Below, one piece after another: positions 26,782-35,701 of a DNA stretch of 64,000 nt. Source of the stretch: Hoeflea_A sp965228785 (GTDB lineage: Bacteria > Pseudomonadota > Alphaproteobacteria > Rhizobiales > Rhizobiaceae); assembly GCA_965228785.1 (NCBI GenBank), contig CBDDIF010000001.1, forward strand, positions 2,542,001-2,606,000, read 5' to 3'. The notes beneath the pieces were generated by a model that saw nothing but the letters and a program-made list of their open reading frames with translations, was not told where the DNA came from and searched no databases. The translations under genes and the position numbers were made by a program. Each line of letters starts with the position of its first letter. The stretch's first letter is position 1.

Positions 26782-27183
26782 TCAGCCTGCGCGGCTTTGC
26801 TCCCTATCGAAGTCGGCAATTTTTCTGAGGATGATGTCCGGTTGGACCTCGGAAAGATAACGGAGCCATATCGCCATCAACTCCCGCCGCTCTTCCGCCG
26901 TCATATTGCGGCCAAGACTGCTGGCGGTCATGAAGACAGAATACTCAGCGCCGTTGCATGGGATCTGGACAAGCTCGCCTTTGGACGCGGACGCTTGCTT
27001 GCCGAGCTGAACTACATAACCCACCTCGGCGTTGCTGTCGAACAGCGACGCCGTGAATGCGGTGGCCTTGAAGCCTGCGTCGGCAACTGTCTCAAGGATG
27101 TTCCGTGCCGATTGCGCTGCCCCGCTTACGGGATCGAGAAGGCGCCTGGTCGAGGCAAAACAGATATGGGGCGCTGTGATCAC
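26782..27183 (-). pseudogene. Truncated glycosyltransferase-like ORF
   Basis: A 133-codon ORF whose first 50 residues (ICFASTRRLLDPVSGAAQSA, then NILETVADAGFKATAFTASL) look like the N-terminal Rossmann half of a GT4 glycosyltransferase. The part after about residue 110 has no counterpart I recognise, and the donor-binding C-terminal half is absent. The ORF ends 25 bases from the 3' end of the tRNA gene. It is probably a remnant. It could instead be a short intact protein of unknown role. Confidence 0.4.
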
Positions 27184-27596
27184 GGTCGTTCCAATTTGCC
27201 CTGGTTTGCAACCCTGCCCAGTGCGCAGATGATCAGCCTGATTTGGCTGTAGACGCTATCCCTTGAGTTCGCAACATACTGTGTAAACCGGACTCACACC
27301 ATGGTTCCCATCTGCCGGTTGGATTTCCAAGCTGAAATCCCTCCCACTACACAATGCGGATACAGCATCCCCAATACATGGGATGCGGTATGGCTTCTTC
27401 TTCAATAGGTTTGGGGTACGGTTTTCTGGCTGAAGTGGTCAGCACTGCTCAAATTTGACCTCGAACGGTGCCCGGACTGACATCTCCCATTGTCACGGGG
27501 CGCATCCGCGTCTCGACCGGGTTGCTCAGCCAGACCGCCAGCCCGGTCTTTTGGTTGGGGATCGGGCTGGCAACTCGTTGCCTGCAAACGGATTCC
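27184..27596. other. Intergenic region without a gene
   Basis: No ORF with codon use or start signal comparable to the neighbours is seen in these 413 bases. The only marked structure is a hairpin at 27360-27391: a 12-bp stem with one mismatch (ATACAGCATCCC pairing with GGGATGCGGTAT) around an 8-base loop. It lacks a T-run, so it is not a classic terminator. Confidence 0.4.
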
Positions 27597-28217
27597 TCAT
27601 CTGGATGGATCGAGCGCAAGCTTCCAGTTGCGGGTCAACTCCGCGACCCGACGCCCGAGGGCGTTTGCTTTCGCCAGGAAGTGCTGATCGACTTTTTCGG
27701 CTTTTGATCGGAAAGGGTCTTCCCCAACCACGGCGGATGCCCCGAAAGCCTCAGTCCAGTTCTGTCCACCGACCACAACCATGCCGTAGATCAACATGGA
27801 TCGCAGGATGCTCAGCTGAGTGGTTTCTTCGCCCGCTGAAATTCCGCCTGCGGAGACGAAGGCAGCGCCGAGCTTGTTCTTCAGCGGCCTCCCGCGAAAG
27901 GGCCAGCTGTTGATGAAGGTTTGGACCTGAGGAGCGACATTGGCATTGTAGACGGGCGATCCAACAATGATCGCGTCGGCCGCAAGCACTTCATCTGCTG
28001 AGGCATCCGTCACGGTACGCAAAACCACATCGACGCCTTCTACGGCCTGGGCACCGGCCTGAACCTCCTCTGCCATGGTCTGCGTGTGTCCATCGACACT
28101 GAAATAGACGATCAGGATATTGGCGTTCGACTTGCTCTCCTGAGCCTTTGCGGTGGCAGGCATCAACAGAACGAGAATCGCGATGAGGCAGTACAGTAAC
28201 GTTGGGGGTGGTCTCAT
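27597..28217 (-). CDS. Exported flavodoxin-family protein
   Basis: A 206-residue protein with an N-terminal signal peptide or anchor (LLYCLIAILVLLMPATAKAQ) and a flavodoxin/WrbA-like domain. The FMN phosphate loop is ILIVYFSVDGHTQTMAEEVQ and a second flavin segment is IIVGSPVYNANVAPQVQTFI. KLGAAFVSAGGISAGEET completes the WrbA-like pattern. Most flavodoxins and WrbA quinone reductases are cytoplasmic, so export is unusual. If folded with FMN it would need the Tat route or post-export loading; no twin-arginine motif is seen. It lies 37 bases downstream of the YugP-type gene on the same strand. Confidence 0.82.
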   Translation of the reverse strand: MRPPPTLLYCLIAILVLLMPATAKAQESKSNANILIVYFSVDGHTQTMAEEVQAGAQAVEGVDVVLRTVTDASADEVLAADAIIVGSPVYNANVAPQVQTFINSWPFRGRPLKNKLGAAFVSAGGISAGEETTQLSILRSMLIYGMVVVGGQNWTEAFGASAVVGEDPFRSKAEKVDQHFLAKANALGRRVAELTRNWKLALDPSR

Positions 28218-28254
28218 AATTTCCTCGCGGCTTACTGTCGCGTTGAGAACGATT

Positions 28255-28935
28255 TCAGCGGAATGCCCTCAGGATCCGCAGCAGGTTCAGCACCTGGAAC
28301 AACGAGGCAGCGACATAGGTATAGGCCGCGGCTTTGAGGACGGAACGCACTGAGGGGAGATCTTCCTTCGGCAAATAACCTCCCTGATCGATGATCGGGA
28401 AAGCGCGGCGGAAGCTGGCGTCCATCTCCACCGGCAACATCACCAGATAGGCCGCGACGCGGATCAGTCCAATTCCCACAACGGCCAGAATCCCGAACAG
28501 GAAAAATCGCGGAGACATGGCCGCGCCGCCGAGCGCCGACAGACCGAGGATCAGCACGGAACCGATGCGGTCGGTCAGGTTGGCAGTCGCCACCAGCCGA
28601 TGGCACCATTTGAGCGGAGCGTATTCGTCGCGATCCTGCAGGGCATGGCCGACCTCGTGAGCCGCTACCGCAACCGCCGTCAGTGACCGGCCGTCATGAC
28701 GCTCTTGGGAGAGGCGTACGGCCTTGGCGCTGGCGTCGTAGTGGTCGCCCTGCGCCGTGACTTCCACGGACACGTCGTGCAGGCCATGTTCGTCGAGAAG
28801 ATGGCGCGCAAATTCGCTGCCGGTTCCAGGATAGTCCGAACGGTCATCGCCATGAGCCTGCATGACCCGCCGCACCCACAGGGTCGGACCAAAGGCAAGG
28901 CCCATCAACAGAAGGAGTGCCAGTATCCAAAGCAT
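28255..28935 (-). CDS. Membrane zinc metallopeptidase, YugP family
   Basis: A 226-residue membrane protein with an N-terminal helix (MLWILALLLLMGLAFGP) and the zinc site AVAAHEVGHALQDRDEY. Several hydrophobic segments follow (SVLILGLSALGGAAMSP, FFLFGILAVVGIGLIRVAAY), then PVEMDASFRRAF, where the family's Glu ligand lies. YugP-type (DUF2205-like) peptidases have no firm substrate. It is transcribed together with the exported flavodoxin gene. Confidence 0.88.
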   Translation of the reverse strand: MLWILALLLLMGLAFGPTLWVRRVMQAHGDDRSDYPGTGSEFARHLLDEHGLHDVSVEVTAQGDHYDASAKAVRLSQERHDGRSLTAVAVAAHEVGHALQDRDEYAPLKWCHRLVATANLTDRIGSVLILGLSALGGAAMSPRFFLFGILAVVGIGLIRVAAYLVMLPVEMDASFRRAFPIIDQGGYLPKEDLPSVRSVLKAAAYTYVAASLFQVLNLLRILRAFR

Positions 28936-29113
28936 CGACGGCTTCCAGTTGACGGTGCAACTCTTGTAACACCGGATCGATCACCTGCCTTATCAATTAG
29001 GTCAGAATTCGGCGTGGTGCCAGGTGAACGTGATTTTCGTCATTTCATTCGCATTCGCGAGCCTCTGCTTTTGTTCGTACCACCCTTGGAGTTGGTGGTA
29101 GGAGATATTATGT

Positions 29114-29131
29114 TGAGCGAACGTTCGTTCA
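29114..29131. promoter_or_regulatory. 18-bp palindrome, TetR-type operator candidate
   Basis: TGAGCGAACGTTCGTTCA is a palindrome centred on AACGTT with one mismatched pair, 31 bases before the ABC membrane-domain start. Such GAACG/CGTTC palindromes are common TetR-family operators. No tetR gene is nearby in the window. Confidence 0.45.
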
Positions 29132-29161
29132 TTCAATTAGCAACAGCAACCGGGACCGACC

Positions 29162-30019
29162 ATGCCAATCAGAATCGACCTGCCAAACATCCTGCGCACG
29201 TTTCGCGCGCGCATAGCCGTCACCTGGGGTGCCGTGCTTCTGGAAAATCTGCTGATTGCCCTGATTCCCTTGTTCATAGGGCTTTCCATCGACGGCCTGC
29301 TCGCCGGCAGGATGCATGAATTGGGGGTGATGGTCGCCATCCTGGTCGCTCTCGGCGGCGTCGCGGTGGCCCGCAGGATCTACGACACCCGCGCCTACGG
29401 TACGATCAGATTGCATCTCGGTTCCGAACTTCAGCGACGTTCCTCCGGTCTTCAGGTGTCGAAGCGGACCGCCCGCATCGACATGTCCCGCGAGCTCGTT
29501 GATTTCCTTGAAAGGGAGGTGCCGGATCTGATCGCTGCGTTTGTCCAGATCGCCGTCAGCCTGGCAGTGCTTGCCTATTTCGATATGCTTCTGGGTGTTT
29601 CCTCGGTGATGGTCATCGTCGGCATGCTGGTCATCTATGCCTGTTTCCATCGCCGTTTCTACACCTTCAACGCCAGGCTCAATGAGCAGCAAGAAAAGCA
29701 GGTCGACATTTTGCACGCCGGCAGCCGGCTCAATGCTTTCCGTCACCTGCGGGCTTTGCGACAGCATGAAGTTTCCATATCTGACACCGAGGCCATCGTG
29801 TATGGCGGCATATTCCTGCTGCAGATCGCATTCATCGCCTACAATCTGTTCGTCGGAGCCGGGATCGAGAGCATAACGGCGGGTCAGATCTTTTCGATCG
29901 CGAGCTACTCATGGCAGTACGTCGAATCGGCCCTTCTTCTGCCCATGGCACTGCAGAGCTGGTCGCGCCTGAGCGAAATCACCGCGCGCATCAACGCCTT
30001 TGATGGTCGTCTGGCCTGA
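29162..30019 (+). CDS. ABC transporter six-TM domain protein lacking an ATPase domain
   Basis: A 285-residue membrane protein fitting the ABC exporter six-helix domain: RIAVTWGAVLLENLLIALIP, MVAILVALGGVAVARRIYDT, LIAAFVQIAVSLAVLAYFDM, GVSSVMVIVGMLVIYACFHR and a C-terminal pair of helices. It stops where the nucleotide-binding domain would start, with no Walker A or signature motif. No separate ATPase is encoded beside it. A family of such stand-alone proteins exists in proteobacteria; they may pair with an ATPase encoded elsewhere or have another role. A TetR-type palindrome lies just upstream. Confidence 0.8.
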   Translation: MPIRIDLPNILRTFRARIAVTWGAVLLENLLIALIPLFIGLSIDGLLAGRMHELGVMVAILVALGGVAVARRIYDTRAYGTIRLHLGSELQRRSSGLQVSKRTARIDMSRELVDFLEREVPDLIAAFVQIAVSLAVLAYFDMLLGVSSVMVIVGMLVIYACFHRRFYTFNARLNEQQEKQVDILHAGSRLNAFRHLRALRQHEVSISDTEAIVYGGIFLLQIAFIAYNLFVGAGIESITAGQIFSIASYSWQYVESALLLPMALQSWSRLSEITARINAFDGRLA

Positions 30020-30098
30020 AACCCCGTGCGCTCGCCAAGCGGATCAGAAACCGTATTTGTCCACGATCGATTGCGGAGAAACGCTGCCCGCCTCAGCC

Positions 30099-31103
30099 TC
30101 AAGCGGAAATCAATGCGGCAAGATCCGGATCCGGTTCAATCTGACCGGTGACGACAAAATACTTGTAGAGCACCAGCAGAGACAAGATCTGTTCGCGTTC
30201 CGGCTCCAGGAACTGCGCCACATATGCGTTGGCGTTGCGGATGATTTCTCGGGCCTCGTCAGGATGCCTTTCGTAGTGCAGGATCTTGTCTTCGAGATCG
30301 GCAAAATCGTCGGCAACCCGGACAAACTGCTTACCATCTTCCAGCCTTCCTTCCATGAACCAGGTTTCGTAGACCGAGTCCGGCATCAGGCACAGCGAGT
30401 TGGAAGCCAGGATCCACTTCAGGTTGGTGGCCACATCGATCCCTTCGATGGAGATGATGTATTTGTAGCCCATCTGGTCGGACGGGTTCAGAAAGCTGCC
30501 GCGTCGCGGGTCGTCTTCGGGAACATTCGTCAGTCCGATGTCACACAGCGGATGGCCGTGATAGTGGCGCATCAACTCGACCCGCTTCGGATTGTGGTCG
30601 CTTCCACGCCAGACAGCGAGAGGCTTCTTGTCGTCGAAGCGGGTTGAATCGGGCGGGATGAAAAAGTGCCTGAGTTTCTCCAGCTTCATGATGGCCGAGT
30701 TCTGATTGTGCTCGCCGATCGGCCGACTCTTCACGATACATGGCACATCCGAAACGATGGTGACATCGCCGAACAGGTAGTGGAAGCGGAAATGCCGCGG
30801 GAAGTAGCGGGCATGTTCCTTCAGGTCGTAGTAGTAAAACGACCGGTCGAAGGAGATGTCGTTGACCGCCCCGGTGTCGTCACCCAACCGGGCTCCCCGA
30901 ACCAGTTTGTTGTAGTAGTTGATCCGGGTGGACATGTAGTCGGGGTCGTATGCGTGCGCGCGCTTCAGCAGGGGCGCCAGGCGGTTTCGAAAGATGAATT
31001 GCGGGCTGAGATCCCGGGCGAAGTTACGCGTGTAGAAGGCGACGCGGGACGGCCGCTGCTTGCCGATCTTTTTCCTGATCCGCTGCAAAAGGGGCTGCAT
31101 CAT
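30099..31103 (-). CDS. Glycosyltransferase family 90 (CAP10/LpsA-like)
   Basis: A 334-residue enzyme of the GT90 family, which includes LPS core transferases. Family landmarks are YYYDLKEHARYFPRHFRFHY, KKPLAVWRGSDHNPKRVELM, the YKYIISIEGIDVATNLKWIL block around the donor site, and SLCLMPDSVYETWFMEGRLE. It probably transfers a sugar to lipopolysaccharide core or a surface glycan. The frame is open 24 codons further upstream to 31175. I placed the start at the ATG at 31103, preceded by GGGAG; a second ATG follows at once. Confidence 0.87.
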   Translation of the reverse strand: MMQPLLQRIRKKIGKQRPSRVAFYTRNFARDLSPQFIFRNRLAPLLKRAHAYDPDYMSTRINYYNKLVRGARLGDDTGAVNDISFDRSFYYYDLKEHARYFPRHFRFHYLFGDVTIVSDVPCIVKSRPIGEHNQNSAIMKLEKLRHFFIPPDSTRFDDKKPLAVWRGSDHNPKRVELMRHYHGHPLCDIGLTNVPEDDPRRGSFLNPSDQMGYKYIISIEGIDVATNLKWILASNSLCLMPDSVYETWFMEGRLEDGKQFVRVADDFADLEDKILHYERHPDEAREIIRNANAYVAQFLEPEREQILSLLVLYKYFVVTGQIEPDPDLAALISA

Positions 31104-31330
31104 TCCTGGCTCTCCCGAAACGCCACCTTCACATCGGCGCTTCAGAGCGGCCTCGTGAGAGTATAGTGTTCCCATGCGGCAGTTCGAAACCCGTCGGGGA
31201 GTTCTTGTGGCGCAACTACGCCTGAAATTCCAGTGCTAATCTCAGCTGTTTCGAATGCGCACGCGCCGCTTCATGACGTTGTGCAAATGACCTCTTCACG
31301 GGTTCAGCATCCGGTGATAGTGGCTGATCG

Positions 31331-32569
31331 ATGATCCGGGCACTCAAGGAAAACTGGGCACTTTTTGCCGGCATGCTGATGCTGATGGCGGCCAACGGGT
31401 TGCTGTCGACTCTGCTGACGATCCGCGGAGCGTCGATCGGGTTCGGCGATACGACGATCGGTTTGATCCAGGCTGGCTATCCGCTCGGCGCGCTGCTGGG
31501 ATCTGCCTATGCGCCGAAACTGGTCGAGCGAGTCGGCCATGTGCGATCCTTCGCCGCGCTTGCTTCGTTGTGCTCGGTGTCGGCAATTATCCATGTCGTC
31601 ACGATCGATGCCTGGAGCTGGGCGGCCATGCGCCTGCTTGCCGGGTTCTGTTTCCCGGGCCTCTATGTGATCACCGAAAGTTGGCTGAACGCCAAGGCGG
31701 AAAACCGGTCACGCGCTGTCGTTTTGTCGGCTTACTTTGTCATCCAGACGCTCGGCTCGTCGCTGGGGCAGGGGCTTGCTGGTGTCGACGATCCCGGTGG
31801 GGCGGTGTTGTTCGTCCTGACCTCGACTCTGATATCGTTGTCGCTGCTGCCGCTGATGATTTCGCGCAATCCCGCGCCGGAATATGAAGCTCCGGAACGC
31901 CTTTCGGCCATGCGGTTGGCGCGAATATCGCCGGCTGCCATGTCTGGCGCATTGATCAATGGCGGTGCCCAGGCCGCGTTCTATATCGGAATTCCGCTCT
32001 ATGGCTTGGCGCTGGGCATGCCGGCCTCGGAGGCCACACTCCTTCTGGTGGTTGGAACGCTGTCGGGAGCCGCTGCGCAATTTCCGGTCGGCTGGCTGTC
32101 GGACAGAATGGACCGGCGTTTCGTGATCGCTGGATTGTCCGTGATCAACACCGGCGTCTGCGTCGCTCTTGCAGCTGGCCTGTTCACGAATGTCTATCCG
32201 GCGATCGCGCTGGTCGGGGCGCTGACACTTCCCGTCTACTCCTTATGTGTCGCGCATGCCAACGATCACATCGCGCCTAGCCAGATTGTGCCAGCCAGCG
32301 GTACTTTGGTTCTGACGCTCAACGTGGGAATCCTGTTTGGAGCCTTTGCCGGGCCTTTTTCAGTCGGTTTTGCTGGGCCGGTCGGCCTGGTGCTGCTGTT
32401 CGCGATCCTTGCCGGTTTGACGGCAGCCGTCAGTTTGATCCGCAGGGCGACCGCCAATGCTCCGGATCGAACAGGTCCGGCTCAACCGATTGCCGTTCAG
32501 GGTACCCAAACGACGGGCGTCCTGCACCCGGACGCCGAGGCTCCGTCACAATCGCAAGAACATTCCTGA
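31331..32569 (+). CDS. MFS transporter (YcaD-like)
   Basis: A 412-residue major facilitator protein with about twelve hydrophobic segments. The loop between helices 2 and 3 (AYAPKLVERVGHVRSFAALA) and the later WLSDRMDRRFVIAGLSV repeat the MFS signature G-x-x-x-D/E-R-x-G/R-R. The C-terminal tail is hydrophilic (about 40 residues) and ends near QSQEHS. The pattern is close to YcaD-type permeases, whose substrates are not known. Confidence 0.87.
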   Translation: MIRALKENWALFAGMLMLMAANGLLSTLLTIRGASIGFGDTTIGLIQAGYPLGALLGSAYAPKLVERVGHVRSFAALASLCSVSAIIHVVTIDAWSWAAMRLLAGFCFPGLYVITESWLNAKAENRSRAVVLSAYFVIQTLGSSLGQGLAGVDDPGGAVLFVLTSTLISLSLLPLMISRNPAPEYEAPERLSAMRLARISPAAMSGALINGGAQAAFYIGIPLYGLALGMPASEATLLLVVGTLSGAAAQFPVGWLSDRMDRRFVIAGLSVINTGVCVALAAGLFTNVYPAIALVGALTLPVYSLCVAHANDHIAPSQIVPASGTLVLTLNVGILFGAFAGPFSVGFAGPVGLVLLFAILAGLTAAVSLIRRATANAPDRTGPAQPIAVQGTQTTGVLHPDAEAPSQSQEHS

Positions 32570-32641
32570 TTCAAATCAAGCGCATGCGATGGCTTGTCGC
32601 CAGGCCGAATCAGGTGCTTGAAGTGGAGGATTAACCGGCAA

Positions 32642-33040
32642 TCACCAGGTTCTGCGTGGTCCGGTGTCGATGTGATAGAATCCTGACGGATAATATTTGT
32701 AACCGCCGACCGCGCGCTGCGATTTCAGAAAGGCGATGACGGATTTGGGGTCCGCCCGAACCGAAAAGTCTGCGGCCTTGCATTTCAGATGCATCGAACT
32801 ACGTGCGCCACCCTTGCGCCGGTTTTCCAGCCACCAGCGGTGAGTCGAGTGCACTGATACCGGACCGTAGCGCCGAGCCACCCGTTTGAGCACCCGGCGC
32901 AGTTTTGGCGGCAGACACCAGGCAGTGTCTTGATAGGTTACCGTTGCCGAGCGGGTACCCAAACCAAACAGGTTGGCGCAGCCACTCAGAGTCACGCCGG
33001 TCAGGGCAAATACGAGAATCGCCAGTAGGGTGTTACGCAT
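32642..33040 (-). CDS. Peptidase M15A-like lipoprotein (YcbK-type)
   Basis: A 132-residue protein with a lipobox (LSGC at about residue 20) and a D-Ala-D-Ala carboxypeptidase-like M15A domain. The zinc ligands are SSMHLKCKAADF (His and Asp) and SGFYHIDTGPRRTW (the HxDxGP end). It would act on peptidoglycan peptides from the inner or outer membrane. The ATG at 33040 is the family-like start; an open frame runs 15 codons further. It is divergent from the FecR/PKD operon. Confidence 0.83.
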   Translation of the reverse strand: MRNTLLAILVFALTGVTLSGCANLFGLGTRSATVTYQDTAWCLPPKLRRVLKRVARRYGPVSVHSTHRWWLENRRKGGARSSMHLKCKAADFSVRADPKSVIAFLKSQRAVGGYKYYPSGFYHIDTGPRRTW

Positions 33041-33197
33041 GTGTCGAAGTTCCACGGGAAATGTGTCGCCGCCGCACGGAAGCATGTGGGGGAATCGTTA
33101 AAATTGTCGTGAAAAACGTAGTTAATTCTTAGCTCTATTGTTCCCGCTTCCACAGCGGTTTCAGCGGAATATCCGGCGCTGCAAGATTAACCAAGCA

Positions 33198-33234
33198 CGT
33201 GATCACGACTAAAAATTGTGTTGTGACATTGTGT
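33198..33234. promoter_or_regulatory. Palindrome and direct repeats ahead of the FecR-PKD-cyclase operon
   Basis: A perfect palindrome CGTGATCACG at 33198-33207 is followed by two ATTGTGT direct repeats starting at 33215 and 33228 (13-base period). They lie 44-80 bases before the operon start and 158 or more bases from the divergent M15A start. They are reasonable operator candidates. The protein that binds is unknown. Confidence 0.4.
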
Positions 33235-33277
33235 GATTGACCGCTATGATTACGACGAGCAGTGAAATCGGGCGGTG

Positions 33278-35701
33278 ATGAAGTTAAAGGGGGCGGTTGA
33301 CGTCTTGACCTTTCGAGACCTGACTGCGGTTTTTTGCCGGATCGTTCCGGTAATTGTTTCGGCCTCGCTCACGCTCGTGGCGATTGGCGATTCGATGGCG
33401 TTTGCCCAGGGGCAAAAGGGACCGCTGCAGCGATTCGATCTCAGCGAAGACTATGTCACTGTTCGCTTCGGACCCGACAGCAGCTTGCGGGCGATGGCCG
33501 AGGAATATCTTGACGATCCCGATCTGTGGCCGATCATCCTTAGGCTCAACGGCCTGAAGGATATTACCGACATCGAAGTAGACCAGGAGCTGCGGCTACC
33601 AGCGAGCCAGCTGCAGGCGGCGGTGGAGGCGCTGGCGGCCTCACTCTCCGTGATCCAGGCCGCCAATGAGGCTGGCGCTCAGCTTTTCGCACCGTTGCTG
33701 ATTGGCCGTGCAATCAGCTTGCACGAGGACGCGCTCAAGGAAAAACAGGCTGGGGCCTTTAGCCAGAGCATTACTCTCTCCACCCAGTCGATCGACCGGG
33801 CACAGTCGGCGCGCGCCAAAAGTGATGAATTGAGGGATATCGAGGCCGAGGCCCGCCTGAGCGACAGGCATGGGCGGGTTGAAGGGCAGAAGACGACCGA
33901 AAACAGCTGGAGCGGACGCAACCTCAACGCTGTGCTCAACGAGCAGGAGAAATTGCGGACACTGTCGGAATCGACTGCGCAAGTCGTCTTTCGGGATGCC
34001 AGCCGGCTGCGGCTGAATCCGAACTCACAGGCGGTTATCCAACGCATGCGCGTCGATCCGCTCAAACGCCGCGAAGAAGCACAGATCAGCCTGATCGAGG
34101 GTGATTTCTACGCGTTGCTGGCGACGGAAAGCAAACGCAATCGGTTGGAAGTCAATTTGCCCAACGCGGACGCGACCATCGATTCCGGTAGCTTCTGGGT
34201 GAGCCAGGACGACGACGCCGCCAAATTCTCCAACTACGACGTCAAACCGGTATCCATTACGGCCCGCGGCGAAACGCTCGTGCTGGGCCGCAACGAAGGT
34301 GCGCTGGTTCCAACAGGCGAGGCCCCGCAGGAGAAGGTTTCGGTGCACCGACGGATCGCGTTGCAAACGCCAGAGGACGAAGCAAAACTGTTCGGTAATC
34401 GAGTCGACCTCAACTGGGAGGCGGGCGACGGTGCCGGACAGTATTGGATCGAAGTTGCCCATGACGGGCGTTTCGACCGCTTGGCGGAAACTCTTTGGGG
34501 AATCGAGGAAAACAGCATCAAGGACCTCGAAATCGAACCCGGCGTCTATTATTGGCGCGTTGCCGCCATCGATGCGTTCGGCCTGCCGGGACAGATGAGT
34601 GCAGTGCGGCGTTTCGAAATCCGCAATGACACCGCGCCTCCTTTCCTTCGCGTTCTTACGCCGGAAGCCGATACGATCGTTCGCGAGGCACGGCTCGACG
34701 TCAGCGGCGAAACCGAACCGCTTGCTGAAATACTCATCAATGGAGCACCGGTTCCGGTTGATGCAGAGGGCCGCTTCTCGCATGCCGTTCCGGCGAGCGA
34801 AGGCGAAAACGAAGTCACACTTGTGGCAATCGATCCGGCCGGCAATGAAACCGTTCGTAAAATCCAGTTCGAGTATCTGGCAGATGCCGAGCGCGCTATC
34901 GCCTATAGCGAGAGCCTGGTGCGTGACGATCGCGGTCGGTTCCTGACCGCGGGCGACGCGCTGACGCTTTCGGGCAAGGCTGAAGGAGAAGCGAGGATCT
35001 CGGTGCTGGACCGCGATGGCAAACTGCGTTCGGAGACCTATGCCGAGCCGACCGGCGAATTTCTTGTCAACGTACCGCTGGAAGCTGATGAAGAAACCCT
35101 GACGGTGAAGAGCACAGCGGTGTCAGGTCACACATACGAAGAGATGATCGACGTGGCTGTTGTCGATACAGCACCCCGCATTCGCTTTGCCGAACCACCT
35201 CCTGCGGTCACATCAGAGCCAGAGCTGGCCCTGGAGGTTCTCATCGATCAGCCATCCGCTCTCGTTGTCAATGGCAAGCCTGTCGATATGGCGAACGGCC
35301 AGGCGCTCGCGAATATTGCGTTGTCAGAGGGGCCGAACCTCATTGAGACCGTTGCAACAAACGCCGTCGGTCTTGTCTCCATCGACAAGCGAACGGTGAT
35401 CCTCGATTCCGAAAAGCCGGTCGTGACAAGCCAGTCCGCGACCCTGGAGCCGAGTGGGAACAGCACGATACTGTCCTTGACGATCGGCGCGAAGGATGCC
35501 GCAGGCGTCGCCAAGACGTCACGCTACCGTGTTCTGGTCAACGGACAGGAGATCGAGGGCGTGCTGCGCTACAACAGGGCGAGAAAGGCCTATCGCGGCC
35601 AAGCCGACATACCGATGCAGGCAGGTGACGGGGAGGTTACCATCGAAATCGAAATCGCAGACATCGCCGGCAACGTCAGTGTTGTGAACATGGTGCAATG
35701 A
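33278..35701 (+). CDS. Exported LysM/FecR/Ig-like multidomain protein
   Basis: An 807-residue protein. A signal peptide ends near SMAFAQ. A LysM-like domain follows (residues about 60-112, VRFGPDSSLRAMAEEYLDDP and WPIILRLNGL), which may bind peptidoglycan. A Gln/Ala-rich helical linker (about 115-230) leads to a FecR domain (VFRDASRLRLNPNSQAVIQR to VLGRNEGALVPTGE, about 235-350). C-terminal Fn3/Ig-like domains follow (YYWRVAAIDAFGLPGQMSAV and EGENEVTLVAIDPAGNETV). FecR domains of this type are found beside cyclases and sensor proteins. The stop overlaps the next gene's ATG. The start is the ATG at 33278; a GTG just before it is in frame. Confidence 0.85.
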   Translation: MKLKGAVDVLTFRDLTAVFCRIVPVIVSASLTLVAIGDSMAFAQGQKGPLQRFDLSEDYVTVRFGPDSSLRAMAEEYLDDPDLWPIILRLNGLKDITDIEVDQELRLPASQLQAAVEALAASLSVIQAANEAGAQLFAPLLIGRAISLHEDALKEKQAGAFSQSITLSTQSIDRAQSARAKSDELRDIEAEARLSDRHGRVEGQKTTENSWSGRNLNAVLNEQEKLRTLSESTAQVVFRDASRLRLNPNSQAVIQRMRVDPLKRREEAQISLIEGDFYALLATESKRNRLEVNLPNADATIDSGSFWVSQDDDAAKFSNYDVKPVSITARGETLVLGRNEGALVPTGEAPQEKVSVHRRIALQTPEDEAKLFGNRVDLNWEAGDGAGQYWIEVAHDGRFDRLAETLWGIEENSIKDLEIEPGVYYWRVAAIDAFGLPGQMSAVRRFEIRNDTAPPFLRVLTPEADTIVREARLDVSGETEPLAEILINGAPVPVDAEGRFSHAVPASEGENEVTLVAIDPAGNETVRKIQFEYLADAERAIAYSESLVRDDRGRFLTAGDALTLSGKAEGEARISVLDRDGKLRSETYAEPTGEFLVNVPLEADEETLTVKSTAVSGHTYEEMIDVAVVDTAPRIRFAEPPPAVTSEPELALEVLIDQPSALVVNGKPVDMANGQALANIALSEGPNLIETVATNAVGLVSIDKRTVILDSEKPVVTSQSATLEPSGNSTILSLTIGAKDAAGVAKTSRYRVLVNGQEIEGVLRYNRARKAYRGQADIPMQAGDGEVTIEIEIADIAGNVSVVNMVQ

